Part shown: positions 32,317 through 43,317 of the stretch, in pieces | Layout: each line of letters begins with the position of its first letter | Numbering within the stretch: the stretch's first letter is position 1 | Assembly (NCBI GenBank): GCA_014281115.1 | Contig: JACONQ010000013.1 | Span: 2,284,501-2,348,500 of the forward strand | Reading direction: 5' to 3' | Length of the DNA stretch: 64,000 bases | Source of the DNA: Laburnicola sp. R22_1 | Lineage: Eukaryota; Ascomycota; Dothideomycetes; Pleosporales; Didymosphaeriaceae | The notes under the pieces: model-generated | Database searches by the model: none | What the model was told of the DNA's origin: nothing | The model's input: the letters and a program-made list of their open reading frames with translations, nothing else | Made by a program: the position numbers and the translations under genes

Positions 32317-35300
32317 TCACTCACCGACCCCAAACTCCCCCCCAACCCCCTCCACCAGCCCCACCAGCCCCCTACACACCTCCTCATCCCCACTCCCCCC
32401 CGCCACCCCCACAGCCCTCACAACCAGCGGAAACAACCTAAGCAAATGCCTCCTATACCTACTCTTGATGCCCTCCGCCTCCGGAATAGCGCTCGGCTCG
32501 CTCTCCAAGCCCGCCAAATTCCGAATCACGACGAGCAACTCGCGGCGCTGCGATTCGGGCTGCGGCATGCGGAGCCCGCGCAGGGGGTGATCGGCGATGT
32601 ATGTGCGGAGGGGGAGGGCGGAGCGGAGAATGAGGTAGGGCGCTGTGGCGCGGGCGAGGGTGCTGTGGGGTGTTTCTGTCGCTGGGGCTGCGTCGTTGTC
32701 GTTGTCGTTGTCGTTGTCGGCGTCCGAGGCCGCGTCGTCGTCGTCGTCGTCGTCATGGTGGCGGGCAGAAGAAACCAAGGCAAAGAGTTCAGCGAGGCAG
32801 GCGTATGCGATGCGCGGGCGGGACGTGGGGCGCGGGTCGTCTGTGCGGCCGAGGCGGACGGCGTAGACGTCTTGGAGGGGGCTGGAGGTGCTCAGGTCAG
32901 GGATTTCGCCCGGAGCGGGGGCGTGCAGGAGGGAGGTGTCGAAGAGGTTGCGGGCGTAGGATCTCCGCAAAGAGTCGGGGAGGGCGGGCGAGCCGAGGGA
33001 GAGGGTGATGAGGGAGCGGAGTTTGGAGAAGGCGGCGAGGTCGAAGGTTTCGTCTTGGTGGAGGGTGGGGGGAGGGGGGACGGCGAGCGGGGCGCGCGTG
33101 ACGCCGCTTGTGATGGCGATGATTTGCGTCCAGAGGGAGGTGAGGGCGGCGCCGGTTAGGTTGTTGATGTGGGGGAGGGTGGGCTCGAGGATGGTGACGG
33201 CGGTGGAGGTTGCCTTTTGCCAGAGGGTGGGGGTCTTGCCTTCGCGGTGCCAGAGGTATTTTTCTCGGATGGGCTTCTCCAGGCTGGTGAGCACGGAGAG
33301 GAACGCACCGTCGGAGTAGATTTTCTCCTCGGTGACGTGTTTGACGGTGATGGTTTGGAGCAGGGTCATGGAAGCTTTGGAAAGCGCTACGAAGGTGGGG
33401 CCGCGCTTCTCTGGGTGGGCTGCTGAGGCGGAATACGGGAGGACGGTGAATCTGCTGAGCGTCTGCAGGAGGTACTGGGGAAGTCCTTCGTTTTCTGTGC
33501 GGACTATGGAGAAGCATTCGATGACACGAGCCTGAAGAGTCGTCATATGGTCGACGTCTGACGAGTAAGGTACTTGATCCGACTCTATCACACACGCCTC
33601 GAGGTTGCGTAGCATCTTAATCAAGTCTCCCGCATCAAGAGACTTATCGACCAGTCGATAGATGGCCTTGAAAGCGTCTACATAAGCCACGAAGGCATCC
33701 TGGTTGTCTTCAGAGGTCTGATCCGAAGATTTGCGATGGTCAAAATAGCTTGTCCAGACGGTTGCTGTTTTGAGGAGAGGCGCCGTGCCCATTACTCGTA
33801 TATCGTCTATCCGAGAAAGAGCTTCAGTAATTGTGTTGAAGACCGAAGCGCCCAACGCATGGGAGCCGCAATCATAAAACCGCCGGAAACAATCCAACAG
33901 GTCGGACCAGGCTTCGCCTAGTCGGGCGGGGTCCTCCACTTTGTCCATGTACATTGAAATCGATTTGCTTATGGAATCTAGCACCGTCTTTGTGGTCTCG
34001 TTCCACGCTACTAAATCATCTCTTCCGCTCGAGGATCCTGTTCGTATTTGATTTTGGACAGCGAGGTTGAATTCCACCATTCCGAAAAGTACGCTGCGAA
34101 GGCATAGCATCCAAGCTTCAGAGGAGAGCTGGTCGACATAGTTCTCGAAGATCCGCTGGACAGTATGAATTGCAGAGTTACGAAGCTCTGCACGCCTGTC
34201 CGTTGTGATTGCTGATAAATTCAAGAGGACCTGGAGCCAAAGTGCAGACACTGTGCCCTCCTGTGCTTTCGTCTTCGTGGTTTGTTGCACATTCTTTGCC
34301 TCCCTGGTACCACTCACGATGCTTGGTAATTGTGAGAGGTCGGTGCGGGCATGTAGAAAGTCCGAAACATTCCAGAAAAATGTCACGGCCTATAAATTAT
34401 TAGCTCAATAGCGTTTACATCAACAGAATTCTTACCGTGAGCGACATGTTTAGGTCTTCTTGTTGACAGGAGAACTTGAGTAGTAGTTCAAGCATAGTTG
34501 ATAGTGATGTGCTGGGGACAGCAGCAAGGAAGTCTGAGCAGATGAGCTGTACGGTACCAAATGCCGTCCTGGCCAAAGTCTTTGAAATAACGTGGACGGA
34601 AGTAAGTCGACTACCGTCTCCGTTTGGCATGCTAGGAGGCGAGAATACGCTCAACAGGCTGTCAAATACCGATACCCACCCAGCAATCAACGATTCGCCG
34701 CATTGCTCGATGACGTGTTTCAGTGCTTCAAGGGCTATCTGATGTATTCGAATGTCGGTATCGGTATAGGAGGAGTCGGGGGACTCATGCTGATGCAAGG
34801 ATGCTATCTGCGACTGTAGAGCCGAAAGAACTCGAGCTTGGATCTCATCCCGCTCTTCATCGGAAATAGATACTTCCGCGATTGCCTTCACCGTACGACA
34901 GAGAATATCTGCAGCGAGCAACCGGGTCGCTGTGGCCTTGCGGTTGTTGGCAGAGAATCGGATAAGTTCGGCTATGAGAATGTCCCATCCGCTGTCGGGA
35001 GGCGGGTAACTGGCTAGTCTCTCTTCATTCAGACCGGCAAGCTCTCCAATTTTATTTAATGCAAAGGCTGAGTCCCTCGAGCTCGATTCGGTACTTAGTG
35101 ACATGCCAGAAACGCTTCCAAGACGTCGCTGGTGAAGGAATTTGGGGCGGCCAGTATCAGATGGGGGTTGGCTGCCGCTTTGTGTGGTGCTACTTGTCTG
35201 AATCAACCCACACAAGGCCTGGAGGGTTTCAACAAAAGATTCATTGGGAAAATCGACAGTCGTCTCAAAGAGCCTACGGGCTGCTGCTTGTACAGCAGAC

Positions 35301-37677
35301 GTCTCCGCTTCTATCTTTTCTGAAGAAGTGTCTGTTTCAGCGCGATTTCCAGATCCTCCTGGTGTACGTGACACATTTTGATTCGATAATGCCATCACTA
35401 GGTCTGCCACCTGCAAGGTCTCGAACACTATGGACCAAGCAGAATGAAGAGTGGGTCCGAGGGCGATAGCAAGATTTAGTAACGCCCGCAGACAGAGGAG
35501 ATTTCGCGGACCCAAAATTGGTGCATTTACTTCATGAGAAGGGCGCCGATTTTTGTCCAGCGCCGACGATGCTTGGGTGACGAGGTTATCAACATTCAAC
35601 AACCCTTTGGAAGTCGAAGGCACACCGGTGTGGTCAGAGGGCGGTGACATCGGTGTTGTGACATTTGCTAGTACCATACTCGACGGAACCGCTGCCTTTG
35701 CGAGTGTAGTAAGGAATGCATCGCGGGGCGTTGACAGCACTAGTAGACCGGCAACCTGTGTGACCTTCTGTATTGCTCGTACCAGAGCTCGATAGTAGTC
35801 GACATCTAAAGCCGCGTTGAGGAAAGTCGAACAAGTTGCTAGTATTGCAGGCCAACATTCGGTGACCAAGGTCGCTGATGTCTGTACGTATGCGTAGGCA
35901 GGATGCTCTCGCAAGGTCAACGGATTCACCGGTATGGTCTTTTTCCGGAATGACTGCGTTCGGGATAGTCTGCGTGAGGCCGAAGGCGGTGACGTTGCCT
36001 CTTGTTCGGACTTTGGATTTTCCTCAGTCCTGCCTTTCCTCTTGCTCTTTCCCTCATGATGCACAGTAAGAGGTAGAACAAACTTTGCTAAGCTCTCGGA
36101 AACATTGGTAATGCAAGTCAGAACCAGGCTGTAAATATAGGTCTCCGGCAGGGCAGGCGGCTCTGTCTTGTCGAGGTGCTCGATGCACGGTGTTTTGAGG
36201 GTGCTCCATTGCATGCTGATTCCAGTAGGATGACCACTCGTGGTCGTCTCCGACACGGGACCTCCAATCACACCAGCAAGAGCACCAGCTTCCGCAACAG
36301 CTTGATCGGATGCATTATCTTTGCCGTCGCTGCGGTTTGCCGGCAGTGACGACTGCTGGCCCAGTCCGATAACCGCAGGCCTTTCTGTAGCCAAGCGAAC
36401 AAAAGAGGCTAGATTATCCCCAAATATATTCTTCTTCCCCTCTTGCTCGTCGAAATGCGAGTATATCTGTAGTAAGAGCCGAGGATCAGAGTAGATTCCT
36501 CGAAATACTTCCAGACAAAGTGCCCGTTTCCACGGGCTCGACGCCTCCGGGTCCAGCATGTGGTTTAATAGCCCAAGAGCAATCTCCGACTCCGCGGGCA
36601 TTATATTAAGGTGATTGCGAATAAGCAGGTTTAATATGCGAATTATACGCAATGTGATTGGAAATGATAATCGATCGGACAGGGAGCGAATGATAGTCGG
36701 CATGGTTAAGGAACGCAGAACATGGACCTGCTCTGCATGAGTAGTTATTATATCTGCATGGTTTGACAATATCGCTTCGATGACTTCAAGAGTGGAAGTA
36801 GACGGTATCGGAGGAAAGCGGATAAACGCCGTTTTCTCTCCTGTGATGAGGAGATTCAAATCATTGAAGACCTGCTAAAATTGAGCACGCATATGCCTAG
36901 TTGGATGCGGTCCTACCTTGAACGCATCGTGTGCAGCTGGTCTGACAGAGACGGTCCCATCGTCTGCGGGCAGCTCCGTGACTGTTGGTATTTCAAGTGA
37001 TTTCTCTAGAGTCATACTAAGTAAGGATATACAAAGTGGTTCAGAGCCACTTACCGTCCTCTGTTACGACTCTGTCAAATATGGCGATAACAAGCTGCTG
37101 GAGTGTGGCTGCCGCTGTATTGCTAACAGCGAAATTCTTCACATTCTGAAGCGCTGTGCAAATCTGGAGCAGGGTCGACAGCGAATCGCCACGGAGCTCC
37201 ACTGGATAATTCTGGACCAAAGATGGCAGTATTTGCAGAATCTTCAGCTGTACATCGTGACCTTCCTTTGTTAGACACTGTTCTCACAGTACTACGGGGG
37301 GACACTACTCAGGGACACGGAATCTTTTAGTGCATCAAGGACTTCCGTCAATCGTTCTCTTGGCAGAGCTTTGGACACGCTGAGCCTCTGCAAGCAGGAT
37401 ATGCCTGTAGACCCGAATTTGGCATTGTGAGTGTTGCACGCAATTAGAAATGGTGTTATGAAATGAGGCCGTCTGGATAGGTCTAGGTTAAGGTTAGTAG
37501 TTGGATGGCAGATTGCCCGAATAAGGACTTGCCAGCAGATAACTGCGCCTCTGACGTTACTGGGAGAGATTTCAGATCCCCTAGTGCTTTCTCTGCCGCG
37601 TTCTTCAGTTCTGCGTTCTTGCGCTTGGCATCTTGAATGAGATTTCCTAGCTCAGCCGCCAGAATCTGTGCTGTCAT
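32317..37677 (-). CDS. MON2: MON2, Sec7-related trafficking scaffold
   Basis: Mon2 is a large peripheral Golgi/endosome protein related to the non-catalytic parts of Arf-GEFs. It works with Dop1 and Neo1 in endosome-to-Golgi recycling. Six exons: 37,533-37,677; 37,309-37,482; 37,055-37,261; 36,917-37,005; 34,436-36,871; 32,317-34,389; total 1,707 residues. The start is MTAQILAAELGNLIQDAKRK, the conserved DCB beginning; the ORF continues upstream in frame but without family similarity. RRPHFITPFLIACNT and HDVQLKILQILPSLV follow across introns. Intron 1 (37,483-37,532) is GC..AG (GCAAGT donor, CTACTAAC branch), fixed by the DLSRRPHF junction. The other introns are GT..AG, 45-49 bp. The Sec7 catalytic domain is absent, as expected. 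A low-complexity Asp-rich tract (codons near 32,700-32,750) lies in the C-terminal part. The gene is divergent from MMS2. Confidence 0.93.
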
Positions 37678-38103
37678 TCTCGGGGCCGTGGCCGTGGCAT
37701 CAGGGCGCTCGAAGATCAGGTGGGGTCTTTCGAGAATGAGTGCCAGCCGGTTTGCGATGCCATGGTGAGCCGACAGAGAGGGCCAGGTAGCCTGACTGCT
37801 CGGCGCCGGAGATATATTACGCCGAGATTGAGGTCCCCGCGGGAGCTGGAGTGTTAGCTTGCCAAGACCACTGACGCACCACTGTAATCGGGAGCCTGCC
37901 CAACTGAGTACCTCCATTATTCGTCTCTACTCTCACATTCTCTCGCCACTCACACTGATCTAAGATCATCCTCATCCACAAAAGCCTTGCTATACTCCAC
38001 CTCCCAGACTATCAACCCCCGTCAAACAGCTCGATAGCGGGGTACAACCCACCTGCGTTAGCCGTCAATCTCCTTGCTTCACCCACGTCCTACGACTGCA
38101 GAC
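37678..38103. promoter_or_regulatory. Divergent MON2 / MMS2 promoter region
   Basis: 426 bp between the two start codons. An in-frame open stretch runs upstream of the MON2 start to 37,917 but is not conserved-looking. C-rich leader before MMS2. No specific site identified. Confidence 0.5.
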
Positions 38104-38721
38104 ATGGGCGCAAAGGTACCACGCAACTTCCGACTGCTGGAGGAGCTGGAGAAAGGCGAGAAAGGCCTTGGTGCAGGTATTGGTCACGACCGTTGATCGC
38201 TTGTTCTAGCAACTGAGCTTCTACAGAGGCGTGCTCATACGGCTTGGACAACGGAGATGACCTGTTGATGTCAGATTGGAACGGCACCGTCCTCGGCCCC
38301 CCTCACGTATGGATAGCCCTCATGTATGCTGAATGGTGTCTGACCTCCGTCGCAGAGCGTACACGAAAACCGCATCTACAGCCTCAAAATCCATTGCGGT
38401 CCCAGCTACCCCGACCTACCTCCGGAGATATCGTTCACTTCAAAGATCAATCTCCCTTGCGTCGATCAACGCAATGGAAAGGTACACCTTCTCAGCCTGA
38501 CTCGAAGCCTAGCTAGCTGACGCGCATGAAGGTCGACCCGACGAAGGTGCCCTGCCTTGCTCAGTGGAAACGCGACTTCACCATGGAGACCATCCTGATA
38601 GAGCTGAGAAGGTGAGCAGGTTCCCGCTAGGTCTTATAAACCAAACACTGAGGACCGCAGGTATATGGCGCTGCCACAACACAAGAAGCTACCGCAGCCC
38701 CCGGAGGGAACTACCTACTGA
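38104..38721 (+). CDS. MMS2: Ubiquitin-conjugating enzyme variant Mms2
   Basis: Mms2 is a UEV that pairs with Ubc13 to build Lys63-linked ubiquitin chains, for example on PCNA in error-free damage tolerance. Five exons: 38,104-38,176; 38,227-38,306; 38,356-38,481; 38,532-38,611; 38,661-38,721; introns 49-50 bp; 139 residues. The chain reads [80 protein letters not shown], and ends [14 protein letters not shown]. As in all UEVs, the catalytic Cys of E2 enzymes is missing and the E2 C-terminal helices are absent. The exons are short and each junction restores the known UEV sequence pattern, so the model is firm. Confidence 0.96.
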
Positions 38722-39215
38722 GGCATGTTGAATCTGGTTTCCAGGGTGCTACTTTTATTGAAAAGTAGGAAATTAAAGAGGACATGGCTTAACCACCTTT
38801 GAGCGTGATTACGAATGCATGGGTACGGAGTTCTGGTCTGATAGTTTGACGGAGGGACTAGAACCCAGATGGAGTGGAAGGCTGAGGTGCTCCAACACCC
38901 GAATTTGAAACCTTGAACAAGCTCCGAGATCCGCCATATACGATGTTTCAACTCCTTATTTGCATTCTTTCTGTGATACTACAAATGTAGTGTCGGACGG
39001 CTCTGGGCTCCAGGGCTTTTCAAAGCGCACGTGATCAGGCGATTCCCGAGGTCCCGAGGGCCCGGGCGCTCGGCTGGCTGAAATCCCATGTCGCGACCAA
39101 TAGTCGCGTGCGACAACCGTCCAGCGTCGTCGAACACCAAGTCAATGCCCAGAGGTAGCATCACCAACTGGTGAGAGACCCATATAAGGCGGGGCCGAAT
39201 TTTTTCTCGGGCGGT
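38722..39215. other. Intergenic MMS2 / LYR gene
   Basis: About 490 bp with MMS2 3' flank and the promoter of the LYR-motif gene. No gene supported. Confidence 0.5.
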
Positions 39216-40192
39216 ATGTCATGCGTGCCCCGATATCTCCAGCCTAAGAAATCTACGCAGCATCGCGTGGCAGGTGAGCTTCAATGCCTCTGCATCCCCT
39301 CATTTGCTAATCCGCGTAGCGATTGCTCTGTACAGGGCGCTGCTTTCACGATGCGCTTCCGCCCCCCTTCAAGATGACGACCGCCTTTTGTTGTACAAAG
39401 CAGTTCGCCACAAGTTCCACCAAAACAGGAAGCTACAGAGTCCCTATCAGCTAGGGCTTGTCTTCCGAGCCGGATACGAGGTTCGTGGGCAAGCAGATCA
39501 GCTTCCGCTCCGTCGATTAACATGCTACAACGCAGGTGCTTGACCATCTCGATGCTTCTACCACAGGCAACCGAAAGAGCATAAGCTCCCTCGCATCGCT
39601 GATACCCTCCCTGCCCCGTAGCCTAACACGCGCTCGGCCGCTCCGTAAACCCCCAACTCCGCCGACAGAACCATGCACAAAGAAGCATCCGCTCGCCGTC
39701 TTGCCCCCCGAGAAAGCTGTGTTGAAAGTGCGCCCTTACGCAAAGACATCCGGCCCTCGCCACGTTCCCATCCTTGCCTCGGCAAACGGTGTGCCTTTTC
39801 TACGCCTCAAAAAACCTCAGCCACCGGCGCTGAGTCGGGTGATACGGCAGAAATTGGAACGACGCATAGAGAGATTCAACTTGAAAATCTTGCTGGCCAA
39901 TTATTGGGTCCCGCTTGCAAAATACGAGGATGAGTGGGATACGCTGTTGGAGAAGGAGTGCGGGTTTCGGGAGAATGACGGGGACGGGATGGAATGGCCG
40001 TGGGTATATGAAATGCAGGTAGCGGAAAAGGCCAATACCAATGCCTACGACGAGGACATGGCGAATGATAGAGCGCTTGCGCACAAGATGGTTGCCCTGG
40101 TTGATAAGGAGAGAGAACTAGCGATCAAGGAGGGACAACCGGTTATCAGAGGCAGGAAGCATAGGCCGATACGCTCGCAGTGGTTAAAGTAA
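39216..40192 (+). CDS. LYR-motif (Complex1_LYR-like) protein, probably mitochondrial
   Basis: Three exons, 39,216-39,273, 39,320-39,480 and 39,536-40,192, encode 291 residues. The start at 39,216 gives MSCVPRYLQPKKSTQHRVA. The LYR tripeptide with its following pattern (IALYRALLSRC) lies right after intron 1. It is followed by KAVRHKFHQNRKLQSPYQLG, the helical hairpin typical of LYR proteins, which act as adaptors for Fe-S cluster delivery and respiratory complex assembly. The second half (LKKPQPPALSRVIRQKLERR, then a Trp/Tyr-rich segment) is longer than in small LYRM proteins and resembles fungal Cup1-type LYR proteins; that subgroup assignment is tentative. It is convergent with GIR2 (87 bp apart). 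Confidence 0.8.
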
Positions 40193-40279
40193 CGATGAGT
40201 CTGTTATGCCTGGTTTGTTTTGTGTGTTCAGTGACACGGGTATGTTCGCTATAGACGACTACAACATGCCAAACAGCCA

Positions 40280-41088
40280 CTAGGACGTTGCCTCGATCTT
40301 CAGCTTTTCCATTTCCTCCAGCGCATCCTCGCCCTCTTCCTCCTCCACCTTGCCCGTAAGCCCCCTCTCCCACAGTTCTCTCCCCGTCAATTTCCTTTCC
40401 TCTTTCTTGCCTTTCTTCTTGTCCTCGGCCTCCGTCTCTTCCTTCTTCCTCTGCTCCTCCTCCGCCAACTCCCTGCGGAACTCCTCCCTCCACTTCAAGA
40501 AGCTCTCCCGCGTGACCGCCTCACCCTGGAACTTCCGGTTCTCTTCTTCCTCCGCCTTCTGTGCTTCTAATTCCGCTAGCGCTTGTTTGGCGCCTTGCCG
40601 CTCGGAGATGAGCAGCTCGGCGGAGTCTTTGAGCGTCGTCACCAGCGTGAATATCATTTGCATGCCGAGGTTGTCTGTTATCGTCTCACTGAGAGACGAG
40701 AGGAGGACTTGCTTGTCATCTTGGATGTTGAGGTAGGTGTGTTTTGCGGCGTTGGGGGGCTGCGTTATGTCGAGGTCGGGGGCTTCATCGGGGTAGTTTG
40801 GCGGGTAGCGGACGTTGAGGATGATGATTGCTGTGCGTGATATGAGACAAATGATCCTACGGAGTAGACTAGACGGTAGGAGACATACGCGCCTCCGAGT
40901 CGTCGCCTTCGTCATTCGTAACCTCGAGTTGGACTGCTATCCGGAACTCGGTCTCGGAAATATCTGCGACTACGTCAGCGGGTCGCGCGCGGGCTACCAC
41001 CGAGATTGATGGCGCGCCAACCTGTGATTTCTTCTGCGTAGATGGAGTCGAGGATCTCGCGCTCTTCTTTCTGCTCCTCGATACCCAT
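40280..41088 (-). CDS. GIR2: RWD-domain protein Gir2 (RWDD1/DFRP2 type)
   Basis: Gir2 binds Gcn1 and the GTPase Rbg2 and associates with translating ribosomes, where it can damp Gcn2 signalling. Three exons, 41,022-41,088, 40,889-40,963 and 40,280-40,830, encode 230 residues; both introns are 58 bp. The RWD domain spans residues about 3-115: MGIEEQKEEREILDSIYAEE, ISETEFRIAVQLEVTND, and after intron 2 IIILNVRYPPNYPDEAPDLD, which carries the hallmark YPxxxP box. A long charged helix (AKQALAELEAQKAEEEENRK) and a Lys/Glu-rich tail with ESFLKWREEFRREL follow, the region that contacts Rbg-type GTPases. The 205-bp gap to ACL4 suggests a shared promoter for two ribosome-linked genes. Confidence 0.93.
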
Positions 41089-41293
41089 TTTCGGTGCGGT
41101 TTTGGATATCTAACTTTGAGATTCGGACACAGGTGGCGGGGCGCGACTTCCCCACGTTGACGCACGGACCACCACTTTTTATAATTTTTTGGCATCATCG
41201 TACTGCCCACGCTGGCTTCTCTACATTGCACTTCACTCGCTCTTTACTCCACTTTTCAGCCTGCGCAGAGCTGGGCGCATATTCGAAATCACA
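41089..41293. promoter_or_regulatory. Compact bidirectional promoter GIR2 / ACL4
   Basis: 205 bp between divergent ATGs. Contains a T-rich stretch with TATAATTTTTTGGC (about 41,178-41,191). Both genes serve ribosomes or translation, so co-regulation is plausible. Confidence 0.5.
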
Positions 41294-42442
41294 ATGGCGA
41301 AGACAAAACCGCAAGATCGGTCGCGGAAAGCGAAAAAGACGGCAAAGAACGGCGCATCCAAGGAAACGCCCAAGAAGCCGAAGGCTTCACCAGAGACGTT
41401 GCTCGTTCAAGCAGCTACCTTTTTACAGACATCCCAGCCGGAGGAAGCCCTCGTGGCTGCTAGACGAGCGCTGAACCTTCTCCAGCCCACATCTGAGCCG
41501 ACGCTGGCTGCGCTTCCGGCTCTCAACCTGCTGGGTGAAATAAACGTGGAGCTGGGAGAGCCCGACGCAGCGAGTGAAGCTTTCCTAGCCGCGATAGCAC
41601 TGGACGCAGCGGGCGAACACGATGGCGCAGAGAAGTTTTTGTGGCTGGCGCAACTCGACGAAGAAGGAGGAGCGGCAAGCGTGCGGTGGTTCGAGAAAGG
41701 CGTCGAGGTGCTGAAGCGGGAGATAAGCGAGCTGGAGGGCAAGTTGGTGAAGAAGGCCGAGATCACGGAGGCATTGCACGAGAAGAAGCAGAAGCTTGCG
41801 AATGCGCTGTGTGGAGTCGCCGAAGTCTACATGACGGATCTATCGTGGGAGGAAGATGCCGAAACTCGATGCGAAGCCGCCGTTACCGAAGCCCTGCTCG
41901 TTGCCCCGGAGAGCCCCGAACCGCTCCAAACGCTTGCATCGATACGGATATCTCAATTGCGCGTGGAGGATGCGAAAGCAGCGTTGGCACGGAGCATGGG
42001 CCTGTGGCAAGAACTGGAGCCCGACGATCCTAAGATTCCGGACTTTTCTACAAGGATAAGCTTATCTCGGTTGCTGATGGAGGCTGAGATGGAAGATGAG
42101 GCCATCGAGGTGCTGGAGAGGCTTATTGGCGAGAATGACGAGAGTGTCGAGGCGTGGTACTTGGGCGGCTGGTGCTTGCACCTGATAGCTGAGAAACAAA
42201 AAGCAGAGAACGACGCGGAGAGATCGACGCCGCTGCTCAGAGCTAGCCGCGACTGGCTAGAAAATTGCCTCAAGCTGTATGCGGCGTTGCAGTACGAGGA
42301 CGAGCGGCTCAAGGCGCATGCGGACGAGATCTTGAAGGAACTCAATGATACTTTGGGGCCGTCTACCGGCGAAGAGGCAGAGGAGGATTCGGAGGACGCA
42401 GACGACGATGATGGCGACGATGCAGAGATGGATGGAACATGA
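41294..42442 (+). CDS. ACL4: Ribosomal protein L4 assembly chaperone
   Basis: Acl4 is a dedicated chaperone that captures newly made Rpl4 and escorts it into the nucleus for pre-60S assembly. Single exon of 382 residues, near yeast Acl4 (387). The start at 41,294 gives MAKTKPQDRSRKAKK, a basic tail; the frame is open further upstream but the promoter side lacks similarity. Visible TPR-like helices include SPETLLVQAATFLQTSQPEE, ALVAARRALNLLQ, LGEINVELGEPDAASEAFLA, and later EAEMEDEAIEVLERLIGEND and VEAWYLGGWCLHLIAE. The C-terminus is strongly acidic (Asp/Glu run), as in Acl4. These features fit the family better than generic TPR proteins. Confidence 0.9.
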   Translation: MAKTKPQDRSRKAKKTAKNGASKETPKKPKASPETLLVQAATFLQTSQPEEALVAARRALNLLQPTSEPTLAALPALNLLGEINVELGEPDAASEAFLAAIALDAAGEHDGAEKFLWLAQLDEEGGAASVRWFEKGVEVLKREISELEGKLVKKAEITEALHEKKQKLANALCGVAEVYMTDLSWEEDAETRCEAAVTEALLVAPESPEPLQTLASIRISQLRVEDAKAALARSMGLWQELEPDDPKIPDFSTRISLSRLLMEAEMEDEAIEVLERLIGENDESVEAWYLGGWCLHLIAEKQKAENDAERSTPLLRASRDWLENCLKLYAALQYEDERLKAHADEILKELNDTLGPSTGEEAEEDSEDADDDDGDDAEMDGT

Positions 42443-43313
42443 TATGACGGATGATGGTGTCGCGTTGACGAAAGCCTTCTACGGAAGCGCCTGAGAGCCA
42501 CTTGGTATTGCACAGCTTTGATTGACCAGGTAGTGGGGATTCACTTGCGCCGTTCCTACAAGCAACTTTGTGCCCCATCCCTCGATTCGATGGCACTGAG
42601 GTGCATTATCGAGCTCCAAGCGCAGGTGACCAGCGGCGGGGAGGTTGACAGTGATGTATCCATGGCAGATGTCAGATCTGGAATACGAACGCTAGCGAGC
42701 AATTAGGCATGGCATGGGCATGGCATGGTCCAGCAGCGTGGTCAAGCGTAGCACAGTCCCTGCATCTGCGACTTTGTTAGATGGTTGGGAAGACAATCGT
42801 CACTTGGTCGAGCAAGTGACGCGCCGTTGTTCTCTTTCGCGAATGTTACCTATCCGGACGACGTCATGCTCGATGGTGACAAGGAGGTGGACCGGACGTG
42901 TCTCAGGTCGGCGGCTCGCGCCCGCTTGGCCGTCACTGACATGCAAGCTTCTAGGCTCTTGGAACCGCGGCGTAACTCTGGTCCTGTCTCGCCGGCGACC
43001 TCTGGCACCGCCGCCGGGCAGCAGACACGACGGGTCTCGACAGCCACACCCGGGAAAGAAGCAGACAATGCTGCCTTGGCTGCCTCCAGCCTCCTGCCAC
43101 TCCGATACCCGGCCGTCCCACAGCGCGCACTCCGGGGAGCGGCGCCGTCTCTTGCACCTGGCCATTGCCTTTCCCACGACGCGCCCCGCACTCGAGCCGA
43201 CCGATGAAGGCACCGTCGCAAGCTCGCTCTGTGTGCGCGTCGAGCTACAGCTGACCTCTTCGTACCCATAAAACTACCTCGGACATGCCCTTTCTGAGGG
43301 CCCGCAGCGCCGA
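42443..43313. other. Intergenic, long GC-rich SCAP upstream region with a uORF
   Basis: 870 bp. ORFs on both strands here are compositional (GC-rich DNA has few stops). Contains a short GGCATGGCATGG repeat near 42,708-42,730. A 10-codon uORF (43,285-43,317) ends across the SCAP start codon. Confidence 0.5.
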
Positions 43314-43317
43314 ATGA
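43285..43317 (+). promoter_or_regulatory. uORF overlapping the SCAP start (ATGA)
   Basis: ATG at 43,285 opens MPFLRARSAE and stops at TGA 43,315-43,317. The stop shares two bases with the SCAP ATG (43,314-43,316) in an ATGA arrangement. If the transcript begins upstream, this would couple SCAP translation to leaky scanning or reinitiation. Confidence 0.6.
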
